From Streptomyces sp. M92 (lineage in GTDB: Bacteria; Actinomycetota; Actinomycetes; Streptomycetales; Streptomycetaceae): a DNA stretch of 64,000 nt. Positions 1 to 7,443 of this stretch are shown piece by piece (position 1 is the stretch's first letter; each line of letters begins with the position of its first letter). The position numbers and the translations under genes are program-made. The notes below the pieces were generated by a model. The model saw nothing but the letters and a program-made list of their open reading frames with translations. It made no database searches and was not told the origin of the DNA. The stretch is taken from NCBI RefSeq assembly GCF_028473745.1, contig NZ_CP101137.1, positions 7,075,501 through 7,139,500 on the forward strand. Reading direction: 5' to 3'.

Positions 1-172
1 GGACCGCCTGGGCGCGGGCCTGGTCCCCTCGGCCCACGCGGCGGACGGCACGGTGGAGGCCCTGGAGCTGCCGTCGGCCCCCGGCTGGGTCCTCGGGGTG
101 CAGTGGCATCCGGAGATGGGCGGGGACGTACGGGTGATGCGGGCCCTGGTGGAGGCGGCGGGGGCGGACTGA
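1..172 (+). CDS. Class I glutamine amidotransferase (gamma-glutamyl hydrolase-like), C-terminal end
   Basis: Only the last 56 residues are present; the gene enters from the left edge in the frame that begins at base 2. The visible tail contains V-Q-W-H-P-E, the His-Glu part of the Cys-His-Glu triad of class I glutamine amidotransferases (peptidase C26), followed by a short C-terminal helix. The nucleophile cysteine would lie outside the window. In this family the PuuD-type enzymes cleave gamma-glutamyl-GABA or other gamma-glutamyl-polyamine adducts. I recall such a hydrolase in the S. coelicolor polyamine locus around SCO1613-1615, which would fit, but the fragment alone cannot distinguish PuuD from other C26 hydrolases. 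Confidence 0.75.
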   Translation, partial: DRLGAGLVPSAHAADGTVEALELPSAPGWVLGVQWHPEMGGDVRVMRALVEAAGAD

Positions 173-719
173 CCGGCGCGGGCCCTGAGGCGCCGGGCTC
201 GCGCCGTCCGGGCACTCGCGTCGGTGCCCCACTCGGCCCGTGGGTGAGCCGGACCGCCCGGACGGGCGACGCGCCGCCACCTCCGGGCGGCAGGCATCCG
301 TACGCCGACAGCCCCCGGCACTCGTGCCTGACACACGCCGGCACGCACGCCACACGCACGCCGAGCAAGCCGGCCGACCCTGCCCCGTGCCCCCGCACGC
401 GCGGCCGGCCGCCCCCTCTCGGCGGCCGCGACTCCGGACCCGTCGCGTCGGCCGACGCCGGGCATACCGGGCCGGCCGACCCCCGACGCAGCGCACGCGC
501 CCCGTCCCCCCTCCCCCGCCAGCCGACGAGGCGGCACGAAAGGGGAGTCTCGATCCATCACCGCCCGCAGGCCGAGTTCGCACGCCCGTGACAAGAGCCG
601 TCAGGCCGGCCGGGCGAAGACCGAGCGATACGACCACGTACCTGGCGTACCGGGCCGGCCGGCCCCCGGCCCAGCGCACGCAACCCGTCCGCCGCCCCGT
701 CCCACGCCAGTCGGCCCGG
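173..719. other. Gene-free gap, first part
   Basis: The space between the amidotransferase and the LysR regulator is about 870 bases long. Reading frames cross it on both strands, but their translations are Arg/Pro/Ala-rich low-complexity strings with no domain, no ribosome binding site and no codon-position bias, which is what random 75% G+C DNA gives. The right half holds a tandem repeat, listed separately. No tRNA or recognisable operator was seen. Confidence 0.6.
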
Positions 720-990
720 CGGGCACGACGGCACGACGGCACGACGGCACGACGGCGCGGCGGCGCGGCCGCCCGGTGGACACGACGGGCACGGCGTCAC
801 GACGGGCACGACGGGCACGACGGCACGGCAGGCACGACGGCACGACGGGCACGGCAGGCACAACGGACACGACGGCACGGCAGGCACAACGGACACGACG
901 GCACGACGGGCACGGCAGGCACAACGGACACGACGGCACGGCAGGCACAACGGACACGACGGCACGGCAGGCGCGGCAGGCACGACGGCG
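720..990. repeat. Imperfect GC-rich tandem repeat (8-9 bp and 26 bp units)
   Basis: The block starts with an 8-base unit (cacgacgg) repeated about four times, then becomes a mosaic of 8/9-base pieces. A higher-order 26-base unit containing aggcacaacggacacgacgg recurs at 856, 882, 917 and 943; the 882-917 step is 35 because of an extra 9-base piece. No frame through it looks coding. It lies in the gap between two convergent genes and looks like a minisatellite generated by slippage or unequal recombination. Confidence 0.85.
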
Positions 991-1042
991 TGAGGGCCCC
1001 CGCTCAGCCCCCGGCCCGTCACCGCCCGCAGCCCCGCGCCCC

Positions 1043-2011
1043 CTACCCCCGCGTCAGGGACAGGAGCTGTCGGGCCGGGCCGGTCGGGCGGTGGCCCGTG
1101 GGCCATACCGCGCGCAGGTCGCGGGCCAGGGCGACATCCGCGACCGGGACGCTCACCAGGCGCCGGTTGGACAGCTCCTCGCCGACGGCGAGTTCGCTCA
1201 GGACGGAGGGGCCGGCGCCGCTCACGGCGGCGGCCTTCACCGCGGTGGTCGACGAGAGTTCGATCAGGGGACGGGCCAGGCCGCCCAGAGCCGCGTCCAG
1301 GACCTGCCGGGTACCCGACCCCTTCTCCCGCAGGATCAGCGGGGCCGCCGCCAGTTCCGCCGCCTGGAGCGGACGCCTGCGCCGGGTCCACGGGTGGCCC
1401 GGTGCCGCCACGACGATCAGCCGGTCGTGGGCGATGACCGCGGAGTCGAGGCCCGCCGGGACGCTCACCCCCTCCACGAAGCCCAGGTCGGCCTCGCCGG
1501 CCAGCAGCCGCTCCGCCACCGCCGTCGAGTTGCCGGCGAGCAGCGACACCGCGGTGTCCGGCAGCTGGGTGCGCAGCGCGACCAGCCAGCCCGGCAGCAG
1601 GTACTCGGCGATCGTCATGCTCGCCGCCACCCGCAGCCGCGAGTCCCGCCGGTCCCGCAGGGCCTGCGCGCCCGCGTCGAACGCCTCGGCCGCCTCCACG
1701 ATCCGGCGCGCCCAGTCCGTGACCAGCGCGCCGGCGTCGGTGAGCCGGGAGCCGCGGGGCGAGCGGTCCACCAGGGCGACGCCCAGCTGCCGTTCCATCG
1801 AGCGGACACGGCTGCTGGCGGCCGGCTGGGTGATGCCCAGCTCGCGCGCCGCCCCACCGAGACTGCCGAGCCGCGCCACGGCCAGGAGCAGCTCCAGCGC
1901 CCCGAGGTCCGGCACCCGGTGCGCCAGTGAGCCCGTCCCGTGCCGCCCCCGTACGTCGTGCCCGCCCTCCGCGTCGCCCGTACCGTTCGTACCGTCCGTA
2001 GCGCTGCCCAT
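1043..2011 (-). CDS. LysR-family transcriptional regulator
   Basis: The product has 322 residues. After a 30-residue polar head there is a winged helix-turn-helix at about 35-95 (L-G-S-L-G-G-A-A-R-E-L-G-I-T-Q-P-A-A-S-S-R-V), typical of LysR proteins, followed by a periplasmic-binding-protein-like effector domain at about 120-315. It is transcribed divergently from a TDT-family carrier that starts 70 bases away, the usual LysR arrangement, so that carrier is the most likely target. An inverted repeat (ATGTCC-N6-GGACAT) sits in the shared promoter region. The effector cannot be read from sequence. The ATG at 2011 is preceded by a GGGG stretch; a shorter start nearer the HTH is possible. Confidence 0.9.
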   Translation of the reverse strand: MGSATDGTNGTGDAEGGHDVRGRHGTGSLAHRVPDLGALELLLAVARLGSLGGAARELGITQPAASSRVRSMERQLGVALVDRSPRGSRLTDAGALVTDWARRIVEAAEAFDAGAQALRDRRDSRLRVAASMTIAEYLLPGWLVALRTQLPDTAVSLLAGNSTAVAERLLAGEADLGFVEGVSVPAGLDSAVIAHDRLIVVAAPGHPWTRRRRPLQAAELAAAPLILREKGSGTRQVLDAALGGLARPLIELSSTTAVKAAAVSGAGPSVLSELAVGEELSNRRLVSVPVADVALARDLRAVWPTGHRPTGPARQLLSLTRG

Positions 2012-2022
2012 AACCCCAGCTT

Positions 2023-2040
2023 ATGTCCTCATAGGGACAT
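2023..2040. promoter_or_regulatory. Candidate LysR operator
   Basis: There is a perfect inverted repeat of 6-base arms, ATGTCC (2023-2028) and GGACAT (2035-2040), separated by six bases, in the 70-base divergent promoter between the LysR gene and the TDT carrier. Position and symmetry fit a LysR recognition site, though the strict T-N11-A form is not obvious. Function is inferred. Confidence 0.45.
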
Positions 2041-2081
2041 GGTCCCTGGTCGGCGACCTCTGCGGCCGGGACCGTGGACGC

Positions 2082-3239
2082 ATGGTCACCGCAGCCCAGC
2101 CCTTGTCACCCGCCCCCGCCCCGCCCCGGCGGGTCCCGGCCGTCCGTCATCTCGGGCCCAACTGGTACGCCTGCGTCATGGGCACCGCCGTCGTCGGTAC
2201 CGCGGGGGCCGCGCTCCCCTGGCAGGTGCCCGGGCTGCGGGCGACATGCACCGCCGTGTGGGCCCTGTCGCTCGCGCTGCTGGCGGTCCTGCTGGTGGCC
2301 CGGTCCCTGCACTGGCTGCACCACCGCGACCAGGCCCGCGCCCATCTGCTCGACCCGGCGGCCGCCCCCTTCTACGGCTGTCTGTCGATGGCCCTGCTGG
2401 CCGTCGGCGGCGGCGCCGTGACCGTCGGCCGGGACTGGATCGGAACCCCGGCCGCGGTGGCGCTGGACACCGTGCTGTTCACCGCCGGTACGGTCGTCGG
2501 GCTGACGGCGGCGGTCGCCGTGCCCTACCTGATGGCCGTACGGCACCGGACAGAACCGGGGCAGGCCAGCCCGGTGTGGCTGCTGCCGCTGGTCGCGCCG
2601 ATGGTGTCCGCGGCCATGGGACCGCTGCTGGTGCCGCACCTCCCGCCGGGACAGCCCCGCGAGACGCTGCTGCTCGCCTGCGTGGCGATGTTCGGGGTGA
2701 GTCTGCTCGCGACCCTGGTGACCCTGCCGGTGATCTTCGGCCGGCTGCTCACCGGCGGCCCGCTGCCGCTCGCCCTCACCCCGTCGCTGTTCCTGGTGCT
2801 CGGCCCGCTCGGGCAGTCGACCACCGCCGCCGGGAAGTTCGCGGACGTGGCCCCCGGGGTCCTGCCGGCACCGTACGCCGAGGGGTTCGGGGTGCTCGCC
2901 GTCCTGTACGGCGTGCCGGTGATGGGCTTCGCGCTGATGTGGCTGTGTCTCGCCGTCGCCCACGTCGTGCGGGCCCGGCGGGAGGGCATGGGGTTCTCGA
3001 TGACCTGGTGGTCCTTCACCTTCCCGGTGGGCACCTGCGTCACCGGCGCCGAGGCGCTGGCCCGGCACACGGGGCTCGCCGCCTACGACGTGCTCGCCGT
3101 CCTCCTGTACGGCGTCCTCGTCACCGCCTGGGCCGTCGCGGCCGTGCACACCGCGCGGGGCCTGTTCAGCGGCGTGCTGCTCGCAGGGCCGCGTCCAGCA
3201 CCCGGGGCGCCTTCGCCAGCGACGGCCCGTACCACGTGA
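2082..3239 (+). CDS. TDT-family (SLAC1/TehA-like) membrane transporter
   Basis: The product is 385 residues, almost entirely hydrophobic, with about ten predicted membrane segments and a G-P-N-W-Y-A-C-V-M-G-T-A motif near residue 28. This resembles the start of the first helix in tellurite-resistance/dicarboxylate transporters (TehA, Mae1, SLAC1, sulphite exporter Ssu1). Substrates in the family include C4-dicarboxylates, sulphite and small anions; nothing here selects one. I chose the ATG at 2082 because the frame runs upstream into repeat sequence without coding character. The 3' end overlaps the convergent metal-receptor gene by 74 bases. Confidence 0.8.
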   Translation: MVTAAQPLSPAPAPPRRVPAVRHLGPNWYACVMGTAVVGTAGAALPWQVPGLRATCTAVWALSLALLAVLLVARSLHWLHHRDQARAHLLDPAAAPFYGCLSMALLAVGGGAVTVGRDWIGTPAAVALDTVLFTAGTVVGLTAAVAVPYLMAVRHRTEPGQASPVWLLPLVAPMVSAAMGPLLVPHLPPGQPRETLLLACVAMFGVSLLATLVTLPVIFGRLLTGGPLPLALTPSLFLVLGPLGQSTTAAGKFADVAPGVLPAPYAEGFGVLAVLYGVPVMGFALMWLCLAVAHVVRARREGMGFSMTWWSFTFPVGTCVTGAEALARHTGLAAYDVLAVLLYGVLVTAWAVAAVHTARGLFSGVLLAGPRPAPGAPSPATARTT

Positions 3240-3885
3240 GGTACCGCCCGTCGACGAGGGCGCAGGGCAGCCCGGGGAAGGCCTCCGGGCCGTCGTCGGC
3301 GGTGAAGCGGTAGGGCTCGTCCGGCAGGACCACCAGGTCCGGGCGGGCCGCCCGCAGTTCCTCGACCGGGACCTTCGGGTAGCGCTCGGGGTGGCAGGCG
3401 TAGAGGTGGTCGACGCCGAGGCGGGCCAGTACGTCGCCCGCGAAGGTGTCGCTGCCCAGCACCATCCAGGGCCTGCGCCAGATCGGCACGACGGCCGTGG
3501 TGCGCCGCTCGGGGCGGGGCGGGGCGGTCCAGGCGGCCTCCGCCTCGTCCAGCCACCGGGGGCGGGACGGCGCCCCGCAGGCGGTCAGCACCCGGGCCAG
3601 TTCGGTGAAGGCCTGCGGCAGCGTGCGCACCTCGGTCACCAGCACCTCTACGCCCGCCGCGCGCAGGGCGTCCAGGTCGGGGGCGCGGTTCTCCTCCTCG
3701 TTGGCGATCACCAGGTCGGGGGCGAGGGAGAGGACGCGGTCCGTCTGCGGGTTCTTGGTGCCGCCGACGCGGACGACGTCGAGACCGGCCGGGTGGGTGC
3801 ACCAGTCGGTGGCTCCGGCCAGGGCGCCCGGCACCGTACGGGCCACCGCCTCGGTCAGCGACGGCACCAGCGAGACCACCCTCAC
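3166..3885 (-). CDS. Helical-backbone metal-receptor domain protein (BtuF-like), no signal peptide
   Basis: The 239-residue product matches the fold of vitamin B12/haem/siderophore binding proteins: V-S-L-V-P-S-L-T-E at the N terminus, the G-A-T-D-W-C-T-H-P-A-G segment at about 23-33, and the V-G-G-T-K-N-P motif followed by L-A-P-D-L-V-I-A. It has no signal peptide or lipobox and no ABC permease or ATPase beside it, so a role as a transporter receptor is doubtful; it may be a cytoplasmic member of the family. Its start overlaps the stop of the XRE-cupin regulator by 4 bases (ATGA), so the two are translationally coupled. The 3' end overlaps the convergent TDT gene. Confidence 0.8.
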   Translation of the reverse strand: MRVVSLVPSLTEAVARTVPGALAGATDWCTHPAGLDVVRVGGTKNPQTDRVLSLAPDLVIANEEENRAPDLDALRAAGVEVLVTEVRTLPQAFTELARVLTACGAPSRPRWLDEAEAAWTAPPRPERRTTAVVPIWRRPWMVLGSDTFAGDVLARLGVDHLYACHPERYPKVPVEELRAARPDLVVLPDEPYRFTADDGPEAFPGLPCALVDGRYLTWYGPSLAKAPRVLDAALRAARR

Positions 3886-4451
3886 CGGCGGGGCCCTTCC
3901 CGCACCGCCTCGATGTGCTCGGCGACGGCGACCACGATCAGCCGGGTGTCGGGCACCGTGGCCCGCCAGCGGTGCCGCACCCCGCCGGTCAGGTACAGCG
4001 TGTCGCCGCGCCCGAGCCGGTAGGCGCGGCCCTCGGCCTCGATCTCCACGGCGCCCTCGGCGACGAACATCAACTGGTCGTTGCGGTACTGCAGTTCCCG
4101 GCCCGCGTCATGGTCGCCGGTGAACTCCGAGGCGTGCATCTGGTGGTGCCCGCGCACCAGGGAGCGCACCCTGGGTGCCAGCTCGGGGTCGGGGTCCTCG
4201 GCGCGGACCACGTCCACGCTGCACGCCGGGTCGGCGGCGGCGAGCAGTTCGACGGCGGTGGTGCGCAGGGCGTCGGCCACCTTCTCCAGGGAGCTCTGGG
4301 ACGGCCGGGCCCGGTCGTTCTCGATCTGGCTCAGGAAGGGAACGGACAGGCCGCTGCGCTCGGAGACGACGGCGAGGGTGAGTTCGAGGCTCCGGCGCCG
4401 CCGCCGTACGGCCGCGCCCACCCGGAGCTGCTGCTCTTTGTGGTCGCCCAT
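3882..4451 (-). CDS. XRE-family regulator with C-terminal cupin
   Basis: The product is 189 residues from the ATG at 4451. An N-terminal XRE helix-turn-helix at about 10-65 (L-A-V-V-S-E-R-S-G-L-S-V-P-F-L-S-Q-I-E) is followed by a cupin barrel at about 105-180 containing V-E-I-E-A-E-G-R and G-D-T-L-Y-L-T-G-G-V-R-H. This architecture is common in repressors or activators that sense small molecules (PuuR/SutR type). A GTG seven codons upstream is in frame, but the GGAGGG ribosome binding site lies inside that extension, so 4451 is preferred. It is coupled to the following metal-receptor gene. Confidence 0.88.
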   Translation of the reverse strand: MGDHKEQQLRVGAAVRRRRRSLELTLAVVSERSGLSVPFLSQIENDRARPSQSSLEKVADALRTTAVELLAAADPACSVDVVRAEDPDPELAPRVRSLVRGHHQMHASEFTGDHDAGRELQYRNDQLMFVAEGAVEIEAEGRAYRLGRGDTLYLTGGVRHRWRATVPDTRLIVVAVAEHIEAVREGPRR

Positions 4452-4754
4452 CGCTCCGGCTCCCTCCTTCACTCGTCGCCGTGTCCCTGATGAGTTCTCT
4501 GCACCCTACGCATGTTCGGCAAACCGTTTCACGCGGCCGTCATATCGACGTCACGGTGCGGTGACCGCGACCTCACGTTTCTCGCCATCCCAGGGTCTCC
4601 CGTCCGCGGTGCCGGACGCCTTACCGGTTCAAGGTCCGGACGGTCCCGCGTGTTCCCGCCAGTCCCTCACCGTCCCGGTCGAGCGAGGCTCGGGCGGTGG
4701 GTTGGCGCTCCGTGGTTGACCGAATCCTTACCGTGTGCCGACCGCACACGTCAA
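4452..4754. other. Gene-free gap upstream of the XRE-cupin gene
   Basis: About 300 bases between the XRE-cupin start and the terminator of the betaine transporter. It presumably carries the promoter of the minus-strand regulator. Short A/T-richer patches occur around 4510-4560 (caaaccgtttcacg, catatcgacgtcacgg). No gene was seen. Confidence 0.5.
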
Positions 4755-4808
4755 AGGGGTGGGTCCGGGACGCTGCTTCGAGGCGAAGCGCGTCCCGGAC
4801 CCACCCCT
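4755..4808 (-). terminator. Strong hairpin terminator of the betaine transporter operon
   Basis: A perfect 19-base stem (4755-4773 with 4790-4808) carries a smaller hairpin (gcttcg/cgaagc) in its loop. It starts 17 bases beyond the stop of the minus-strand permease gene. Only a short T run follows on the minus strand, as is usual for Streptomyces terminators. Confidence 0.85.
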
Positions 4809-4824
4809 CGGGGCGCCGGTCGTC

Positions 4825-7443
4825 CTACTGCGGGGTCATCCGGCCGACCATGTCCGGGTGCTCCTCGAGCCACGCGGCCACGGCTTCCTCCTCCTGCCCC
4901 TGGCCACGGTTCTTGATCTCCGCCTCCAGGGTGCCGAGCTCGTCCTCGCTCATGTGGAAGTTCTTGATCCACTCGGTGAGCTGCGGGTACTGCTCGGGGA
5001 ACGCCTTGCTGGAGATGGTGCGGATCGTGTTGCCCTCGCCGAAGGCCTTCTTCGGGTCCTTCAGCTTGGTCAGCTCGTAGTCGCTGTACGCCCAGTGCGG
5101 GGACCAGAGCGTGACCGCGACCGGCTCCTTCTTGGCGTACGCGCGCTTGAGCTCGGCCAGCATCGCCGGGGTGGAGCCGTCGACGACCTTGTACTCGTCC
5201 TCCAGACCGTAGCCCGGCAGGACCTCGTTCTTGAGCAGCTGCATCTCACCGGTGCCCGGCTCGATGCCGATGATCCGCCCGTCGAAGAGGTCGGCCTTGC
5301 CCTTGAGGTCCGCGAGGGACTTGACGTCCTTCACGTACGAAGGGACGGCGATCTCCAGTGAGGTCGGCTCGTACCAGGTGCCCAGGTCGTTGAGGTTGTC
5401 CTTGTGCTTGTCCCAGTAGTTCTTCTGGGCATAGGGCAGCCAGGCGTCGAAGTTGAGGTCCAGGTCGCCGGTGGCCAGGCCGCTGTAGACCGGGCCGACG
5501 TCCATCTGCTTCAGGTTCAGCTTGTATCCGCGCCGCTCCAGGACGTTCTTCCACAGGTAGGTGACGGCGACGTCCTCTTCCCACGGGAACCAGGCGACGT
5601 CCAGCGGACGCTTGGCCTCGGCCGGGGTGGCGCCTGAGCCGCCCTGGACCGGGGCGAGCTTGTCGACGACGCCCGGGTTGGACTTCAGCCAGGTGCGGAC
5701 GGCGTCCTGCTGGTTGCCCTTGCCGGCCTTGTTGATCTCGGCCTCGAGGCTGGTGAGTTCCTTCTCCGTCATGGAGAAGTTCTTGAGCCACTCGGTGACG
5801 ACCGGGTTGTCGTCCGAGAAGCCCTTGCGGGACAGCGTGTGCACGCCGTCGCCCTTGCCCCAGGAGCCCTTCGGGTCCTTGAGCTTCTTCAGGTCGTAGT
5901 CGTTGTACGCCCAGTGCGGCGACCAGAGCGTGACGACGATCGGTTCCTTCTTGCTGTAGGCCCGCTTCAGCTCGGCCAGCATCGCCGGCGTGGAGCTGTC
6001 GACGACCTTGTACTCCTGGTCGAGGCCGTACTCCTTGAGCACCTTGCTCTTGAGCAGGTTCATCTCACCGGCGCTGGGCTCGATGCCGGTGATCTTCCCG
6101 CCGAAGAGGTCGGCCTTGCCCTTGAGGTCCTCGAGGGAGTTGATGTCCTTCATGTACGCCGGGACGGTCAGCTCCAGCGACGTCTCGTCGTACCAGGAGC
6201 CGAGGTCCTCGAGCTGCTTGCCGTACTTCTTCCAGTACTGCTCGTGGGTCGTCGGCAGCCAGGAGTCGGTCTGGAAGTCGATGTTGCCCTGCGCGAGCGC
6301 GGTGTAGAGCGGGCCGGCCTCGAACTGCTTGGCCTCGACCTCGAAGCCGCGCTGTTCCAGGATCTCCTTCCACAGGTAGGTGGAGGCGACGCCCTCGTCC
6401 CAGGGGATGTAGCCGATGGAGATCTTCTTGCCCTCGCCGACGTTCTTGCCGCCGGCCACCGTCTCGGACTTCTCGCCGCTGCCGCCGAAGACACCCATGC
6501 CGCCGGCCACCAGGCCGAGGATGACGATGCCGATCACGGCGACCTGCGGCTGGGGGCGGTAGGACCAGATCTTCAGGCCGTTGGCGGCGCGGGCCTTGGC
6601 GGCGGCGCGGCGGCCCAGCGGCGAGACGTGCGTGCCCAGCGCGCTGGTCATGCGGTCCAGGTAGATCGCGAGGATCACGATGGCGATACCGGCCTCGGCG
6701 CCGAGGCCGACGTCGAGCTGACCAATGCCCGCCATGACGTCGCCGCCGAGACCGCCGGTGCCGACCATGCCGGCGATCGCGGCCATGGACAGGCCGAGCA
6801 TGATGACCTGGTTGACGCCCGCCATCACCGTGGGCAGCGCCAGCGGGAGCTGGACGCGCAGCAGGGTGTTGCGGGGCGTGGTGCCGAACGCCTCGGCCGC
6901 CTCGACCAGGTCCTTGTCGACCTGACGGATGCCCAGCTCGGTCATGCGGACACCAGGGGCGAGCGCGAAGATCAAGGTGGCCACGATGCCCGGGGCGGAG
7001 CCGGTCCCGAAGAACAGGATCGCCGGGATCAGGTAGACCATCGCGGGCAGCGTCTGCATGAAGTCCAGGACCGGCCGCACGACCGCGCTCACCCGGTCCG
7101 AGCGGGCGGCCCAGATACCCACCGGCACCGCCACGACCAGGGCGATGATCGTGGCGACCAGCAGGAGCGCCAGGGTCATCATCGCGTGCTCCCACAGTTC
7201 GAGGGAGTCGATGAAGGCGAATCCGACGAAGGAGAGGACACCGGCGAAGGTGCCGCGCAGCCAGAAGGCGATCACGGCGAAGATACCGGCGAGCAGCAGC
7301 GGCTCGGGGGCCTGGAGGACGGCGTTGATGCCGTCGTAGGCGCCGGTGAAGATGCTCTTGAGGAAGTTGAAGAGCCAGGAGACGTTGTCGAGGAGCCAGT
7401 CGACGGTGCTGTTGACCCAGTCACCGAGAGCAATCCTAGGCAC
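4825..7443 (-). CDS. Glycine betaine/proline ABC transporter: permease fused to two substrate-binding domains
   Basis: The product is 872 residues and has three parts. Residues about 20-290 form a ProW-type permease with some six helices and the inner-membrane EAA-like loop (E-A-A-E-A-F-G-T-T-P). A further membrane segment at about 298-320 acts as a tether. Two OpuAC (glycine betaine-binding) domains follow, at roughly 340-590 and 605-865; they are clear duplicates (paired G-Y-I-P-W-D-E/A-W-F-P-W-E-E, T-S-L-E, S-T-P-A-M-L-A-E-L-K-R-A-Y, L-W-S-P-H-W-A-Y). It overlaps the upstream ATPase gene by 8 bases. The role is uptake of compatible solutes under osmotic stress. The tandem binding domain may raise capture efficiency or broaden specificity. 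Confidence 0.93.
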   Translation of the reverse strand: MPRIALGDWVNSTVDWLLDNVSWLFNFLKSIFTGAYDGINAVLQAPEPLLLAGIFAVIAFWLRGTFAGVLSFVGFAFIDSLELWEHAMMTLALLLVATIIALVVAVPVGIWAARSDRVSAVVRPVLDFMQTLPAMVYLIPAILFFGTGSAPGIVATLIFALAPGVRMTELGIRQVDKDLVEAAEAFGTTPRNTLLRVQLPLALPTVMAGVNQVIMLGLSMAAIAGMVGTGGLGGDVMAGIGQLDVGLGAEAGIAIVILAIYLDRMTSALGTHVSPLGRRAAAKARAANGLKIWSYRPQPQVAVIGIVILGLVAGGMGVFGGSGEKSETVAGGKNVGEGKKISIGYIPWDEGVASTYLWKEILEQRGFEVEAKQFEAGPLYTALAQGNIDFQTDSWLPTTHEQYWKKYGKQLEDLGSWYDETSLELTVPAYMKDINSLEDLKGKADLFGGKITGIEPSAGEMNLLKSKVLKEYGLDQEYKVVDSSTPAMLAELKRAYSKKEPIVVTLWSPHWAYNDYDLKKLKDPKGSWGKGDGVHTLSRKGFSDDNPVVTEWLKNFSMTEKELTSLEAEINKAGKGNQQDAVRTWLKSNPGVVDKLAPVQGGSGATPAEAKRPLDVAWFPWEEDVAVTYLWKNVLERRGYKLNLKQMDVGPVYSGLATGDLDLNFDAWLPYAQKNYWDKHKDNLNDLGTWYEPTSLEIAVPSYVKDVKSLADLKGKADLFDGRIIGIEPGTGEMQLLKNEVLPGYGLEDEYKVVDGSTPAMLAELKRAYAKKEPVAVTLWSPHWAYSDYELTKLKDPKKAFGEGNTIRTISSKAFPEQYPQLTEWIKNFHMSEDELGTLEAEIKNRGQGQEEEAVAAWLEEHPDMVGRMTPQ

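Noticed and set aside
558..1391. Cys/Pro/Arg-rich reading frames on the minus strand over the tandem repeat
   Set aside because: They are products of the repeat and of high G+C; they have no ribosome binding site and overlap the LysR gene in another frame.
240..2081. A very long plus-strand reading frame running from the left gap into the TDT carrier
   Set aside because: The part before 2082 crosses the tandem repeat and the antisense of the LysR gene and translates to Arg/Thr-rich repeats with no domain; only the part from 2082 is the carrier.
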